Assembly: GCA_030148085.1 (NCBI GenBank)
Contig: JASBUF010000051.1
Span: forward strand, 1-64,000
Reading direction: 5' to 3'
Source: Methylophaga sp.
GTDB taxonomy: Bacteria; Pseudomonadota; Gammaproteobacteria; Nitrosococcales; Methylophagaceae
DNA length: 64,000 nucleotides
The notes below the pieces were generated by a model. It saw only the letters and a program-made list of their open reading frames with translations, was not told the origin of the DNA and ran no database searches. Each line of letters begins with the position of its first letter. Within the stretch, counting starts at the first letter, position 1. Positions 50,423 to 63,926 of the stretch are shown one piece after another. The position numbers and the translations under genes are program-made.

Positions 50423-53400
50423 CAAAGATATCTACTATCAAACTCAAGGTATGGATACCAGTTATTACGTTACTCCTCTACTCTTTGCTGTTAACAGCCG
50501 AGTTGTATTCCAGTTACCAGAAGACCATCAATACCATTGATGCCGACGCAAAAGAAGGCATCAAGTCTCTCCTCTTTAAAACCGGACACTATGTCAGCTA
50601 CGCAGCGGCGAATGGGTCTTCCGTCGATCTCAAGCGCATCGTCGCGAATCTGACCCTGTTGGAGAATGTGGACGAAGCACTGGTCGTCGGACCTGATTTA
50701 CGGATTCATTATTCCTCAAGACTCGCCTGGATAGATGAGAACGCACAGGGCTTATTGAGCCAAAATGAACTGAATCTACTCACCTCATTCTCTAATGCAA
50801 AGGCAATAGATGTGATTCGTCAGGCTAACTATGTTTACGGCCTGGCTGCAGTAGAGTTATCGTTCGATGGCATCCAGGCAGAGAATGATGAAATTCTTCT
50901 GCTTCGTTATGACCTTACCGAGAAATTGAATAGAGCCTTTAAAGCCAGTTTGGACGAGGCCCTTCCGCTTATCTTTATCACGCTGTTCACAGCTTTATTA
51001 ATCACTTATCTGCTGCATCGTTATGTCACCATACCTCTCGGCCTGCTGAGTAACTTAGTCAGCAAAATCAATTCCCCTACAGAGAAACTCGAGAATCCCC
51101 TGCTCGGTGAGGATGAATTGGCAAACGTCGGTGAAGCCTTAACGAATGCCGGCCTGCAAATCAGGGAGGATATGACAGCGCTTAAGGATCGTGAAAACCG
51201 TATCAGTATCACGCTCAATGCGATTGGTGATGGCGTGATTGTCACGGACAGTGAGGGCTACATTCAGCGACTGAATCCAACGGCTGAAAAACTTACTGGC
51301 TGGACAGCTGAGCAGGCGATCGGCGAGCTAAGTCAACATGTCTTTAAAGCGTTTTCACATGAAAGATCAGAGCTGGTTGACCCTGTTCAGGAAGTTATCC
51401 ATACCGGCAAAGAGCTCAAGCTGCATAACCGTACCATTCTGACATCCAAAGCCAATACTAAACTGCAGATATCTCAGTGTGCCGCCCCCATTTATGAGGG
51501 TGATAAGCTGGTCGGTGTGGTGTTGGTTTTTCAGGATGTTTCCAGAGAATACATGCTGCGGGATAAGTTAAGGCAAAGTGTCGACTTTCTGGAGAAGCTG
51601 CTTCAAATCAGTCCTAGCGTCACCTTTGTTTTAAAAAAGACCAGTCCGCAAACAGACTATGTCTTTTCCTATGTATCCGAGTCCATTGCACGCTATACCG
51701 GCATTAGCAGTGAGCAATGCATAGCTCAGAGCCATGACACCCTTGATCTAATTCACTCTGATGATCGTGAGAAGCTCAAGAACTGCCTGAATGATGCCAT
51801 CAATAAGCCGGGCAAAGTCATTACCACTGATTTCCGTTTTATCATAGATGCCCCGAAAAACCTGACATTCAGAGTCAATTTGGTGGCAACCCATGAAATT
51901 GATAACACCAGTCAGATTGTCGGCGTGGCGATTGATATTTCTGAGCAAATACGTCACGAAGAACAAAACCTGTTTCTAGGTAATATCTTGGAACGCTCCT
52001 TAAATGAGATTTATATCTTTGACGCACAGACCCTTTTGTTCATTCAAGTGAATTATGGCGCCTTGAATAACTTGGGTTACACGAATGAGGAAATCAAACA
52101 GCTTACGCCACTGGATATAAAGCATGACTTGTCGAGAGCGCAATTTGAGTCTCTTATTGAACCTCTGCAATCAGGTGAAAAAAATCTCGTCGAATTTGAA
52201 ACAGCCCATTACCGAAAAGACGGTTCTAGCTATCCGGTACATGTCTCGCTGCAGAAGGATCTGAGTAGTGAAGGCGATGTATTTGTGGCCTTTACTAACG
52301 ACATAACTGAGGCTAAACGTTCGGAGTCAAAAATCAATTTTTTGGCTTTTCATGACGTACTTACCGCTCTGCCAAACCAATCCTTACTGGATGAACGGAT
52401 TAATCAAGCAATCATCAGCAGCCATCGAGATAAAGAGCAGTTTGCCTTGCTCTATATGGATCTCGATCGTTTTAAAATCATCAACGACACACTGGGCCAT
52501 GCCAGTGGCGACAAACTCCTCAAAGCCGTTGCACTGCGGCTGAAAGCGAATGTTCGTGAGCAAGATACGGTGTCCAGAACCGGCGGTGATGAATTTACGG
52601 TGCTGCTTGTTGATACCGATCAAAAAGGCGCTGCACGCGTGGCAGATAACCTATTGACGGCTATCGCTCAGCCTTTTGTTATCAATAAGCAAACGTTTCA
52701 TGTCACTACCTCTATCGGCATCAGCATGTACCCGGAAAATGGCGAAACCGGCCCGCTACTTAAACAGAAAGCAGACAACGCGATGTACAGGGCAAAAGAA
52801 CATAAACGTAACTGCTTTCAGTTCTTTACCGAAGAGATGCACCGTAAAATGCTGCACCGCATGCACGTTGAGAGCGAATTGCATGCGGCGATTGAAAACA
52901 ATGAATTTTCATTGGTTTACCAGCCACAGCTAGATTTGCTTACAAATAAAATTATCGGCGCAGAGGCGCTGCTTCGCTGGGATAACAGTAACCTAGGTCA
53001 AGTACCACCCAATGTGTTCATACCAATAGCCGAAGAGTCCGGCTTGATCAGTGAAATTGGTGATTGGGTATTAAATGAAGCCATTGCACAAGCCGGTCGC
53101 TGGCGACCACAGATCCCTGAGCCCTTCACCGTTGCGATCAATATTTCTGGTTTTCAGTTCAGAAATAGCTTACTGGCTGACTCGATTTCAACACTGCTGC
53201 GTGAGCATGGGCTTGAATCTGGTGACATCGAAATAGAAGTCACAGAAACGGTCGCCATGCATGATATGGCTTACAGCATTAAGCAAATGCAGACGCTCAG
53301 AAATGCCGGCATTCATTTGTCTTTGGATGATTTTGGTACGGGTTTTTCTTCATTAAGTGCATTGAAAAAATTCCCCATCAACAAACTGAAAATTGATAAG

Positions 53401-53628
53401 AGCTTTATTGATGACATGCTGATCGATGATGATGATTCCGCGATTGTGGACACCGTGATTACCTTGGCTAAAACACTGAAATTGAAGACCGTCGCTGAAG
53501 GTGTGGAGTCTGACAGTCAATTGAAAATGCTTCGAAGTAAAGGCTGTCATTCCATCCAGGGTTACCTTTTCAGTAAGCCTGTTCCCGGTGATGAAATGTT
53601 GAAATTTTCAAAAGAATACGGCAGTTGA
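50419..53628 (+). CDS. Membrane sensor with PAS domains, GGDEF and EAL
   Basis: 1069 aa; SRTGGDEFTVLL, AEALLRW, DDFGTGFSSL; GTG start overlaps SBP stop by 4 bp. Confidence 0.94.
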   Translation: MTKISTIKLKVWIPVITLLLYSLLLTAELYSSYQKTINTIDADAKEGIKSLLFKTGHYVSYAAANGSSVDLKRIVANLTLLENVDEALVVGPDLRIHYSSRLAWIDENAQGLLSQNELNLLTSFSNAKAIDVIRQANYVYGLAAVELSFDGIQAENDEILLLRYDLTEKLNRAFKASLDEALPLIFITLFTALLITYLLHRYVTIPLGLLSNLVSKINSPTEKLENPLLGEDELANVGEALTNAGLQIREDMTALKDRENRISITLNAIGDGVIVTDSEGYIQRLNPTAEKLTGWTAEQAIGELSQHVFKAFSHERSELVDPVQEVIHTGKELKLHNRTILTSKANTKLQISQCAAPIYEGDKLVGVVLVFQDVSREYMLRDKLRQSVDFLEKLLQISPSVTFVLKKTSPQTDYVFSYVSESIARYTGISSEQCIAQSHDTLDLIHSDDREKLKNCLNDAINKPGKVITTDFRFIIDAPKNLTFRVNLVATHEIDNTSQIVGVAIDISEQIRHEEQNLFLGNILERSLNEIYIFDAQTLLFIQVNYGALNNLGYTNEEIKQLTPLDIKHDLSRAQFESLIEPLQSGEKNLVEFETAHYRKDGSSYPVHVSLQKDLSSEGDVFVAFTNDITEAKRSESKINFLAFHDVLTALPNQSLLDERINQAIISSHRDKEQFALLYMDLDRFKIINDTLGHASGDKLLKAVALRLKANVREQDTVSRTGGDEFTVLLVDTDQKGAARVADNLLTAIAQPFVINKQTFHVTTSIGISMYPENGETGPLLKQKADNAMYRAKEHKRNCFQFFTEEMHRKMLHRMHVESELHAAIENNEFSLVYQPQLDLLTNKIIGAEALLRWDNSNLGQVPPNVFIPIAEESGLISEIGDWVLNEAIAQAGRWRPQIPEPFTVAINISGFQFRNSLLADSISTLLREHGLESGDIEIEVTETVAMHDMAYSIKQMQTLRNAGIHLSLDDFGTGFSSLSALKKFPINKLKIDKSFIDDMLIDDDDSAIVDTVITLAKTLKLKTVAEGVESDSQLKMLRSKGCHSIQGYLFSKPVPGDEMLKFSKEYGS

Positions 53629-53699
53629 AGGCTGTTCATCATGTTGCACTGTCATTGTTTAGGGCATACGATGTCTGAACTTACTGACATACCAAAGCC

Positions 53700-54023
53700 G
53701 TGAAACCAAACTACTTCATTTCACTTTTGCTGATTATCTGCATGGTCTACTCGACCAGCGCAGCGGCTTTTTTGCATATGAATGAGCATCGGCATATTGA
53801 ATCACATGCTGCTGAACACCAGCATGATGCTGAGCACAGTCATCAGCATAACGGCGAAAACGACGCCGATCATGCACATCACTTTAACCTCCATGTCATT
53901 GGGGATTTGGTTGAACATGACGCCCTGTCATTTAGCCAACCCAATGGCTCATTAAGCGATGATTTTTTCAGTCGCTTAGTCTCTCGCAGCTATTCCCCAC
54001 CTATACCGCCGCCCAACGCGTAA
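53700..54023 (+). CDS. Small exported His-rich protein (CzcI-like position)
   Basis: Signal peptide then HMNEHRHIESHAAEHQHDAEHSHQHNGENDADHAHHF; GTG start; precedes czcC. Confidence 0.7.
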   Translation: MKPNYFISLLLIICMVYSTSAAAFLHMNEHRHIESHAAEHQHDAEHSHQHNGENDADHAHHFNLHVIGDLVEHDALSFSQPNGSLSDDFFSRLVSRSYSPPIPPPNA

Positions 54024-54086
54024 TCCTACTCAACTAAATTAACCGTCATTACGCGCTATGCGTATGTATCGTTATGGGAATGGATT

Positions 54087-55352
54087 ATGAAATTACCAGT
54101 ATCAAATCGTCGTGTACTTGGCGTCGCGGCATTGTTTTTTTTGTTAACGTCACCGGGTCTGGCTGTTGCCATTGATCTATCAACAGCCGTGAGTCGCACA
54201 CTCGCAGCAAGCCCGGAGTTGCAACTCTACCCTTACCATGTGCGTGTGCTTAATGGTGAAGCGCTGCAGGCAGGGCTCAAACCCAATCCGACATTGAATG
54301 TCGATCTGGAGAATGCCTTCGGTACGGGCGACTCCCGCTTCCTGGCTGGTCATGAGTTGACCTTGTCTTTAAGTCAGGTCATTGAACTGGGTCAAAAACG
54401 CGAAAAACGGGTCAATGTTGTTGACCAAAAATCACTCTCCATACAGAGAGAGTACGAAGTCAAACGACTGGATGTCATTGCCAGCTTGCTGCGTGATTAT
54501 TACCAGGCACTTCGACTTCAACATCTGATGACGTGGAACAGTCAGCGCATAGAAGCTGAACAAGCAGCATTGAAAGTCATTGAGCACCGTGCCAATGCCG
54601 GCGTTGTTGGTAAAGCAGATGTTATGCGCATGCAACTGCGGCTGGCTAAATCACAGGCCAAGCAAGCTGAACTGCAAGCCCAACATGCGAACTCATTGAA
54701 TGTGCTGGCCGCTAACTGGTCTGAAAACGCTGATTTCAGTGACGTCGATGGCGATCTAAACCAGACACCTGTCGCTCCAGATATGGCTGCTATACAGCAA
54801 GCGGTGCAATCAACACCTGACTACTTGCTGACCATGGCACAAACGCGAATCAGTGAAGCCCAACTCGCTTTGGCACAGGCTGAAAGTCAGGCTAACGTTA
54901 CTGTTGGGGCTGGTATCAGACGCTTAGAAGACAGTGATGACAATGCTTTTGTCTTCAATTTTTCGATGCCGTTGCAATGGCAGAATAAGAATCAAGGCAA
55001 CATCGCTGCTGCACAAGCCACCTATGAGGAAAACCTTGCCAATCAGGATCTGCAGAAAACTCGCCTTGAGGTCGCTATGCAGCGTATTCACTCAGCCATG
55101 CTGAATAACCTTCGTCAACTTGAGCTTGTTGATACTGACTTACTGCCCGTAGCCAATTCTTTGCTCGACGAGGTCAAACTCGGCTATCAACTCGGCCTGT
55201 ACAGCGTTTTGCAATGGGTTGATGCCCAGGATGAGCTGTTCAATATTGAACGTGAGCGCATCGAGGCACAGCACGCTACCCACCTCCAATATCTCGAATT
55301 AGAACGCCTGAGCGGAAGCAACCTTACGCCGATGGCTGCTCACAAGGAATAA
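54087..55352 (+). CDS. czcC: TolC family outer membrane protein, CzcC type
   Basis: 421 aa; GLKPNPTLNVDLENAFG; in czcCBA order. Confidence 0.9.
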   Translation: MKLPVSNRRVLGVAALFFLLTSPGLAVAIDLSTAVSRTLAASPELQLYPYHVRVLNGEALQAGLKPNPTLNVDLENAFGTGDSRFLAGHELTLSLSQVIELGQKREKRVNVVDQKSLSIQREYEVKRLDVIASLLRDYYQALRLQHLMTWNSQRIEAEQAALKVIEHRANAGVVGKADVMRMQLRLAKSQAKQAELQAQHANSLNVLAANWSENADFSDVDGDLNQTPVAPDMAAIQQAVQSTPDYLLTMAQTRISEAQLALAQAESQANVTVGAGIRRLEDSDDNAFVFNFSMPLQWQNKNQGNIAAAQATYEENLANQDLQKTRLEVAMQRIHSAMLNNLRQLELVDTDLLPVANSLLDEVKLGYQLGLYSVLQWVDAQDELFNIERERIEAQHATHLQYLELERLSGSNLTPMAAHKE

Positions 55353-55355
55353 ATC

Positions 55356-56585
55356 ATGAAGTCTTACTTATTAGTTTTGGCGTTACTGTTTCATGCGCCA
55401 CTGTTTGCAGCTGGCGGTCACGGACATGGACATGACGACCATGCTGAGCATGAAGCAGCACCTGAAGGCCCGCATGGTGGCAGATTACTTGAAAGCGATA
55501 TCCTCAATCTGGAAATCACGATTTTTGAATCTGGCATCCCTCCAGAAATGCGTATTTTCCCTTACTTGAAAGATGGCACAGCTGTAGATCCTGACAACGT
55601 CATAATGACCGTTAACCTCAACCGCACAGGTGGACAACAAGACCTGATTGATTTTAGTTCAGAGGCTGACTATTTATTGGGTGATGCTGAGATAGTTGAA
55701 CCCCATTCTTTTGAAGTAGAAGTCAACGCCAATTACCAAGGCAATGACTATCACTGGCACTTTGAGAGCTATGAAGGCCGTGCTGAGATACCTCCTCGCT
55801 TACTCGCTCTGTCTGAAGTGGAGACTGAAACAGCCGGTTCGAAAACCATTTCAGTGACCAATACCGTCTATGGCATTGTCAGCAAAGCTGAAGATAAAGT
55901 CTTCCATGTTCATGCCCCCTACCCCGGCATCGTCCAGGCGGTGGATGTGCAAACCGGCGACAAAGTCAAAAAAGGCCAACGTCTGCTCACTGTTCTCAAT
56001 CAGCAAACCTTGCAGACCTACTTAATCACGAGTCCAGCTTCTGGTGAAGTAACACTGCGTCCAGTCAAGCGTGGCGATCACACAGATATAGGCACACTGG
56101 TTGAAGTCAGTGACTTGTCTTCTGTTTGGGTTGAAATGTCGATGTTCCCACAAGACATTGAAGCTATCAGTAAAGGCATGCCCGTTATCATTAGTGATCT
56201 ACATGGCGAACACTCAGTCGAAAGCAAACTCGATTACCTCTCGCCACAAATGACCGGTGGTCATATAGCGCGTGCCAGAGCCACCATCGCGAATCCTGAT
56301 GGCGACTGGCGCCCCGGCATGCATGTCATGGCAGAAGTCGTGATTGAACGTGTTGAGGTGCCTCTCGCTGTCAAACGTTCAGCCTTACAATCATTCCGCG
56401 ACATGCCAGTCGTGTTTGGCCGTTTTGGTAACGTCTTTGAAGTCAGAATGGTACAGCTGGGGCGTCAGGATAAAGACTATGTTGAAGTCACTGGCGGACT
56501 CGAACCGGGTACCGACTACGTCACCAACAACAGTTATCTTCTCAAGGCAGAAGTCTTGAAAGATGGCGCCAGCCACGACCACTAG
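55356..56585 (+). CDS. czcB: Heavy-metal efflux RND periplasmic adaptor, CzcB type
   Basis: His-rich N-terminus GGHGHGHDDHAEHEAAPEGPHGGRLLE; adaptor core VQTGDKVKKGQRLLTVLN. Confidence 0.92.
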   Translation: MKSYLLVLALLFHAPLFAAGGHGHGHDDHAEHEAAPEGPHGGRLLESDILNLEITIFESGIPPEMRIFPYLKDGTAVDPDNVIMTVNLNRTGGQQDLIDFSSEADYLLGDAEIVEPHSFEVEVNANYQGNDYHWHFESYEGRAEIPPRLLALSEVETETAGSKTISVTNTVYGIVSKAEDKVFHVHAPYPGIVQAVDVQTGDKVKKGQRLLTVLNQQTLQTYLITSPASGEVTLRPVKRGDHTDIGTLVEVSDLSSVWVEMSMFPQDIEAISKGMPVIISDLHGEHSVESKLDYLSPQMTGGHIARARATIANPDGDWRPGMHVMAEVVIERVEVPLAVKRSALQSFRDMPVVFGRFGNVFEVRMVQLGRQDKDYVEVTGGLEPGTDYVTNNSYLLKAEVLKDGASHDH

Positions 56586-59726
<3,141 letters not shown>

Positions 59727-59739
59727 TAAGGAGCCCACC

Positions 59740-60090
59740 ATGTGGTACTACATCACCAAAGTCGCTGTTAGTGCTGCGCTCATCGTCGCTATTTCCGAAA
59801 TAGCAAAACGAAGCTCCTTGATGGGCGCAATTTTGGCTTCTGTACCACTGGTCTCCGTTATCGCTATGATTTGGCTGTATCATGAAAGTAGTGATACAGC
59901 CAAAATCAGCTCACTCGCCACAAGTACTTTCTGGCTGGTCATCCCCTCTTTGGCTCTGTTTGTGGCATTACCCATACTTCTGAAAAGCGGTGTAGGGTTT
60001 TACTGGAGCCTCTTTATTGCCATCGGCATAACGATCATTTGCTACTTTGCTATGCTGACTGGGCTTCGTCTTTTCGGTATCAATCTATAG
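59740..60090 (+). CDS. DUF3147 family membrane protein
   Basis: 116 aa; SEIAKRSSLMGAILASVPLVSVIAMIWLYHE; follows czcA. Confidence 0.85.
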   Translation: MWYYITKVAVSAALIVAISEIAKRSSLMGAILASVPLVSVIAMIWLYHESSDTAKISSLATSTFWLVIPSLALFVALPILLKSGVGFYWSLFIAIGITIICYFAMLTGLRLFGINL

Positions 60091-60135
60091 CCAAAAGTCA
60101 TGTAACTAAGCGATGCAAAACAAAGACGCAGCAGC

Positions 60136-60906
60136 TCAAAACCAGAAACGGACACCAGCAACCAGACTGGTCGTGCTGTCATCCTCACCGTCGGCACGAC
60201 GCAGATCCGCGGTATCACCCGAATACTGCATGTGGCTGATGCCAACATACGGCGCAAATTCACGGCTGATGTGGTAGCGCAATCTGAATCCGGTTGTAAT
60301 GCCGGAAAAGCCCTGACCCTGCTCAAACTCTTCTGCTTCATTAAAGGCGTAGCTAGTCTCTGCCCTGGCCTGCAACACCCATTTCTGCGTTAAACGCCAG
60401 TCATATTCGACTTCAAAATCAAGCCAGCTATCGCCCTCATCACTGATACGCAGGTTGGTGTCGACTTCAAACCAGTACGGTGCCAGTCCCTGAAAACCAA
60501 ATATGCCGTAGTAACGCTCCTGTTTATCACCAGCACCAAAGTTAGTTTCTGCACCCAGACCAAGTTGTACATCCCAGAATGGAGTTATGCGACGACTGTA
60601 TTGGATATCCAAATTTTCCAACTCACCGCTGTGCTTATCGTTATAGCTGCCTTCGGTTTCTATCCACAAACGATGGATGTCTTTGCCATACCAGCCCTGT
60701 GCATCCCATACGAGCTCTTCAACAGACTCAACACTTTGAATTTCGAACCGGTCAAACATCACCATGCCGTAGGGATGATCATCATGCACCGGCAAATCCC
60801 AACTTGGGTCAGCCTGTAAACCAATACCAGCAGCCATGCTTTGTGGGGAAATAAAACCTAATACCAGTGCCGTAGAAAGGTGTTTAATTAAACTTCTCAT
60901 CGTCAA
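60136..60906 (-). CDS. copB: Copper resistance protein B
   Basis: VHDDHPYGMVMFDRFEIQ...WDAQGWYGKDIHRLWIETEG...QYSRRITPFWDVQLG. Confidence 0.94.
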   Translation of the reverse strand: MTMRSLIKHLSTALVLGFISPQSMAAGIGLQADPSWDLPVHDDHPYGMVMFDRFEIQSVESVEELVWDAQGWYGKDIHRLWIETEGSYNDKHSGELENLDIQYSRRITPFWDVQLGLGAETNFGAGDKQERYYGIFGFQGLAPYWFEVDTNLRISDEGDSWLDFEVEYDWRLTQKWVLQARAETSYAFNEAEEFEQGQGFSGITTGFRLRYHISREFAPYVGISHMQYSGDTADLRRADGEDDSTTSLVAGVRFWF

Positions 60907-60912
60907 TACTCG

Positions 60913-62691
60913 TTATGCCACTGATACTACACGGAACATGCCAGCATCCATGTGATACATCAGATGGCAATGAAATGCCCAGTCACCAAAGGCATCCGCC
61001 GTGATCAGTGCTGACAAACGCTCACCTGGTTTAACGATGACGGTATGTTTGCGTGGACGCAGCTCACCATGACCATTTTCCAGTTCCATCCACATGCCGT
61101 GCAGGTGTATAGGGTGATCCATCATCGTATCATTGACCAAAATTAGGCGCAGACGCTCGTCTTTATAGAAACGAATGGGACCATCTACTTCAGAGAATTT
61201 CTTGCCATCAAACGACCACATATAACGCTGCATATTACCGGTCAGGTGCAATTCTAAATCGCGTTCAGGTGCACGTTTATCTGGCCAGACATGGTGGCTT
61301 TTCAGTTGTGAATACGTTAATACTCGGTGCTTAACGTGCTCAAGACCTACCCCGGGGTCATCAAGACGTGGAACCGGTTCGTCAACAACCATGGCCGCTC
61401 CGGGCCCATGATTATCGTCACCGTGCGTTACAGTTCTTGTTGTCGTTTGTTGCATGGCTTCATGGCCATGATGATGTTGATGACCATTCGACTCTTTTGA
61501 CATCGTCGACATATCATGAATCTTCGGCTCCGGTTCCATAGACGTCACGTCATGCATCATGTGCCCAGCACCCATCGAATCCATACCCCGTTCAACAGTG
61601 GGATACATCGCAGGGACAGGTGCACTTAGGCCATGTTGAACGGCTAAGGTGCCACGAACATAACCACTGCGGTCTTGAGCTTGTGCAAACAAGGTATAGG
61701 CCTCAGCAGTGGGCTCAACGATGACATCGTAGGTTTCTGCGACACCGATACGGAACTCGTCGGTTTTGACGGGTTGTACCGGTTGTCCATCTGCACTGAT
61801 GACCGTCATTGCCAGTCCAGGTATTTGAAAGTCAAACAACGTCATCGCTGAGGCATTGATGATCCTTAAACGGACTTTTTCGCCCGGTTTAAATAAACCT
61901 GTCCAATTACCAGAGCTGGCTTTGCCGTTAATGAGATAGGTGTATTCACTGCCAGTGACATCAAGAATGTCTCGGGAGCTCATACGCATTTGCCCCCACA
62001 TCGTGGACTTCTGCCAAGCAGCCTGCCAGCCCATCGTCTCGACATCATCAAAAAAGTCTTCCACGGTGCGCTGCTGATAGTTGTAATAACCCTCAGACAC
62101 CTTCAGATTACGCATGATGGTTTCAGGATGCTCAAAACTCCAGTCAGACAGCACAATCGCATAGTCACGATCTGCAGCAATTACTTCTCCTTCAGCAGGC
62201 TCAATGACTATCGGACCATAGTGGCCGAGCTGTTCCTGCATGCCGGAATGGCTGTGATACCAGTAAGTACCGTTTTGAATGATCGGAAAACGATATTCAA
62301 AGGTGGTTTGGGGTTTAATCCCAGCAAATGAAACACCGGGTACACCATCCATTTGATAGGGCAATAACAGCCCATGCCAATGAATTGAGGTATCAACGTC
62401 CAATTGATTGTGAACACGTATGACTGCTTCACGCCCCTCTTTCATTTTCAGCAGGGGGGCTGGTAATAAACCATTAACAGTAACGGCTTGTGACGTGAGT
62501 TGATTATCAATCTGTAAGGTAGAACGAACGACACTTAACTCAAAAATATCGCTATTGCCTTCCTTGCGTTGAGGTAGCAACAAAGATTGTTCCCGAGCCA
62601 TTGCTGGCAACAACGGGTAGAGTGAGCTCAACAATCCGGCGGATGCTAACGCCTGTATTAACTGTCGACGACGATAATTGTGTTCTGGCAT
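60913..62691 (-). CDS. copA: Copper resistance multicopper oxidase CopA
   Basis: Tat-type N-terminus YRRRQLIQAL; HWHGLLLP, YWYHSHSG, HPIHLHGMW, AFHCHLMYHMDAGMF; Met/His-rich insert. Confidence 0.95.
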   Translation of the reverse strand: MPEHNYRRRQLIQALASAGLLSSLYPLLPAMAREQSLLLPQRKEGNSDIFELSVVRSTLQIDNQLTSQAVTVNGLLPAPLLKMKEGREAVIRVHNQLDVDTSIHWHGLLLPYQMDGVPGVSFAGIKPQTTFEYRFPIIQNGTYWYHSHSGMQEQLGHYGPIVIEPAEGEVIAADRDYAIVLSDWSFEHPETIMRNLKVSEGYYNYQQRTVEDFFDDVETMGWQAAWQKSTMWGQMRMSSRDILDVTGSEYTYLINGKASSGNWTGLFKPGEKVRLRIINASAMTLFDFQIPGLAMTVISADGQPVQPVKTDEFRIGVAETYDVIVEPTAEAYTLFAQAQDRSGYVRGTLAVQHGLSAPVPAMYPTVERGMDSMGAGHMMHDVTSMEPEPKIHDMSTMSKESNGHQHHHGHEAMQQTTTRTVTHGDDNHGPGAAMVVDEPVPRLDDPGVGLEHVKHRVLTYSQLKSHHVWPDKRAPERDLELHLTGNMQRYMWSFDGKKFSEVDGPIRFYKDERLRLILVNDTMMDHPIHLHGMWMELENGHGELRPRKHTVIVKPGERLSALITADAFGDWAFHCHLMYHMDAGMFRVVSVA

Positions 62692-62750
62692 TTAATGATC
62701 TGCTAAGTGGGTGTGGAATAACTACTCAGACACTGATTTTGTCTCAGTGT

Positions 62751-63926
62751 TCATGCTAGACGAGTAATTCGGTGAATACGGCTTAAACAGATAATACCAA
62801 TCAACATTGAACATGCGGCCAGCCATAAAGCCGCACTGTAGCTGCCAGTGTGACTGGCGATATAGCCTGCAATGGCCGGTGCAGTAATTTGTGCAATGCC
62901 ATAACTGATAGTGAGTTTGGCCATCGCTTTGGCTGGGTTGTGTGGAAACTGATGACCAATAAAAACCAACATCATGCTGACCACGCCGGCAAAGGTGGCC
63001 CCAAAGAGGATCGCTCCAACAGCATTCACCAACAGATGGTCACTTAACGCCGGTGTGATAATGGCTATGAGCATTATGGTGTAACTCATTATCAATGCTT
63101 TAGTTTCGCCAGCCCAGTTGGATACTTTATCCCAAATCAGGCAAGACGGTACGGCCATCATGCCAAGGAAAACCCAAATCCAATTGCCATGCCCCTGTAA
63201 GGCAGGCATACCTTCTAAAATAGCCACGATAAACGTTGCACTGATCACATAGCCGACACCTGCACAGGAATAGGCAGCAATCATCAGCCACATCCATTGG
63301 GATGAGGGACCTGCTTGACTATTTACTTGCCCTGTCGATGTAATCTCTGGGGCTGGCATCCATAACCAAGCCGGAATAAAAAATATCAACCCAAATAGGC
63401 CGATAACCACCCACTGCATCGCCCAATCAAAAAAAGGCTGCATGGCAATGATAACCAGCCCGGGTATAACGATGCCCAAGCCAAGACCTGAAAAATGTAA
63501 GCCTAACTGCCCCTTGAAGCCACGTTTTTTTAGCCAGCTCATAACAAAACCCGCAGCCAGGATAATGCCCGCTGTACTGGTCAAACCGCCTAAAAATCGA
63601 GACACACTCCAGATCACACTATCTGTTGTGAAGCCCATCACCACGGTGCTGAGGACCGCAACAATAAGGTTGAATCGGTAGAACTGGTATTTGAGCTTAA
63701 GGCTGCTAATCTGTGAAATCAGCACCACACCTAACAGATAGCCCAGATAATTAAAGGTAGCTAGCCAGCCGCCAGCCAGCGGCGACAAACTTGTCTGCTC
63801 AAGCATGATTGGCAGAAAGGGTGTGTAGGCAAAACGGGCAATACCCACCGTGAGAATCAATGCACAGATTCCGGCTGCTATAACCTTAAATTGCTGCAAA
63901 CCTGACTCCTTATCCTGTTTGCTCAT
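62751..63926 (-). CDS. YbfB/YjiJ-like MFS transporter
   Basis: 391 aa, 12 TM-like; GIARFAYTPFLPIMLEQTSLSPLAGGWLATFNYLGYLLG. Confidence 0.88.
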   Translation of the reverse strand: MSKQDKESGLQQFKVIAAGICALILTVGIARFAYTPFLPIMLEQTSLSPLAGGWLATFNYLGYLLGVVLISQISSLKLKYQFYRFNLIVAVLSTVVMGFTTDSVIWSVSRFLGGLTSTAGIILAAGFVMSWLKKRGFKGQLGLHFSGLGLGIVIPGLVIIAMQPFFDWAMQWVVIGLFGLIFFIPAWLWMPAPEITSTGQVNSQAGPSSQWMWLMIAAYSCAGVGYVISATFIVAILEGMPALQGHGNWIWVFLGMMAVPSCLIWDKVSNWAGETKALIMSYTIMLIAIITPALSDHLLVNAVGAILFGATFAGVVSMMLVFIGHQFPHNPAKAMAKLTISYGIAQITAPAIAGYIASHTGSYSAALWLAACSMLIGIICLSRIHRITRLA

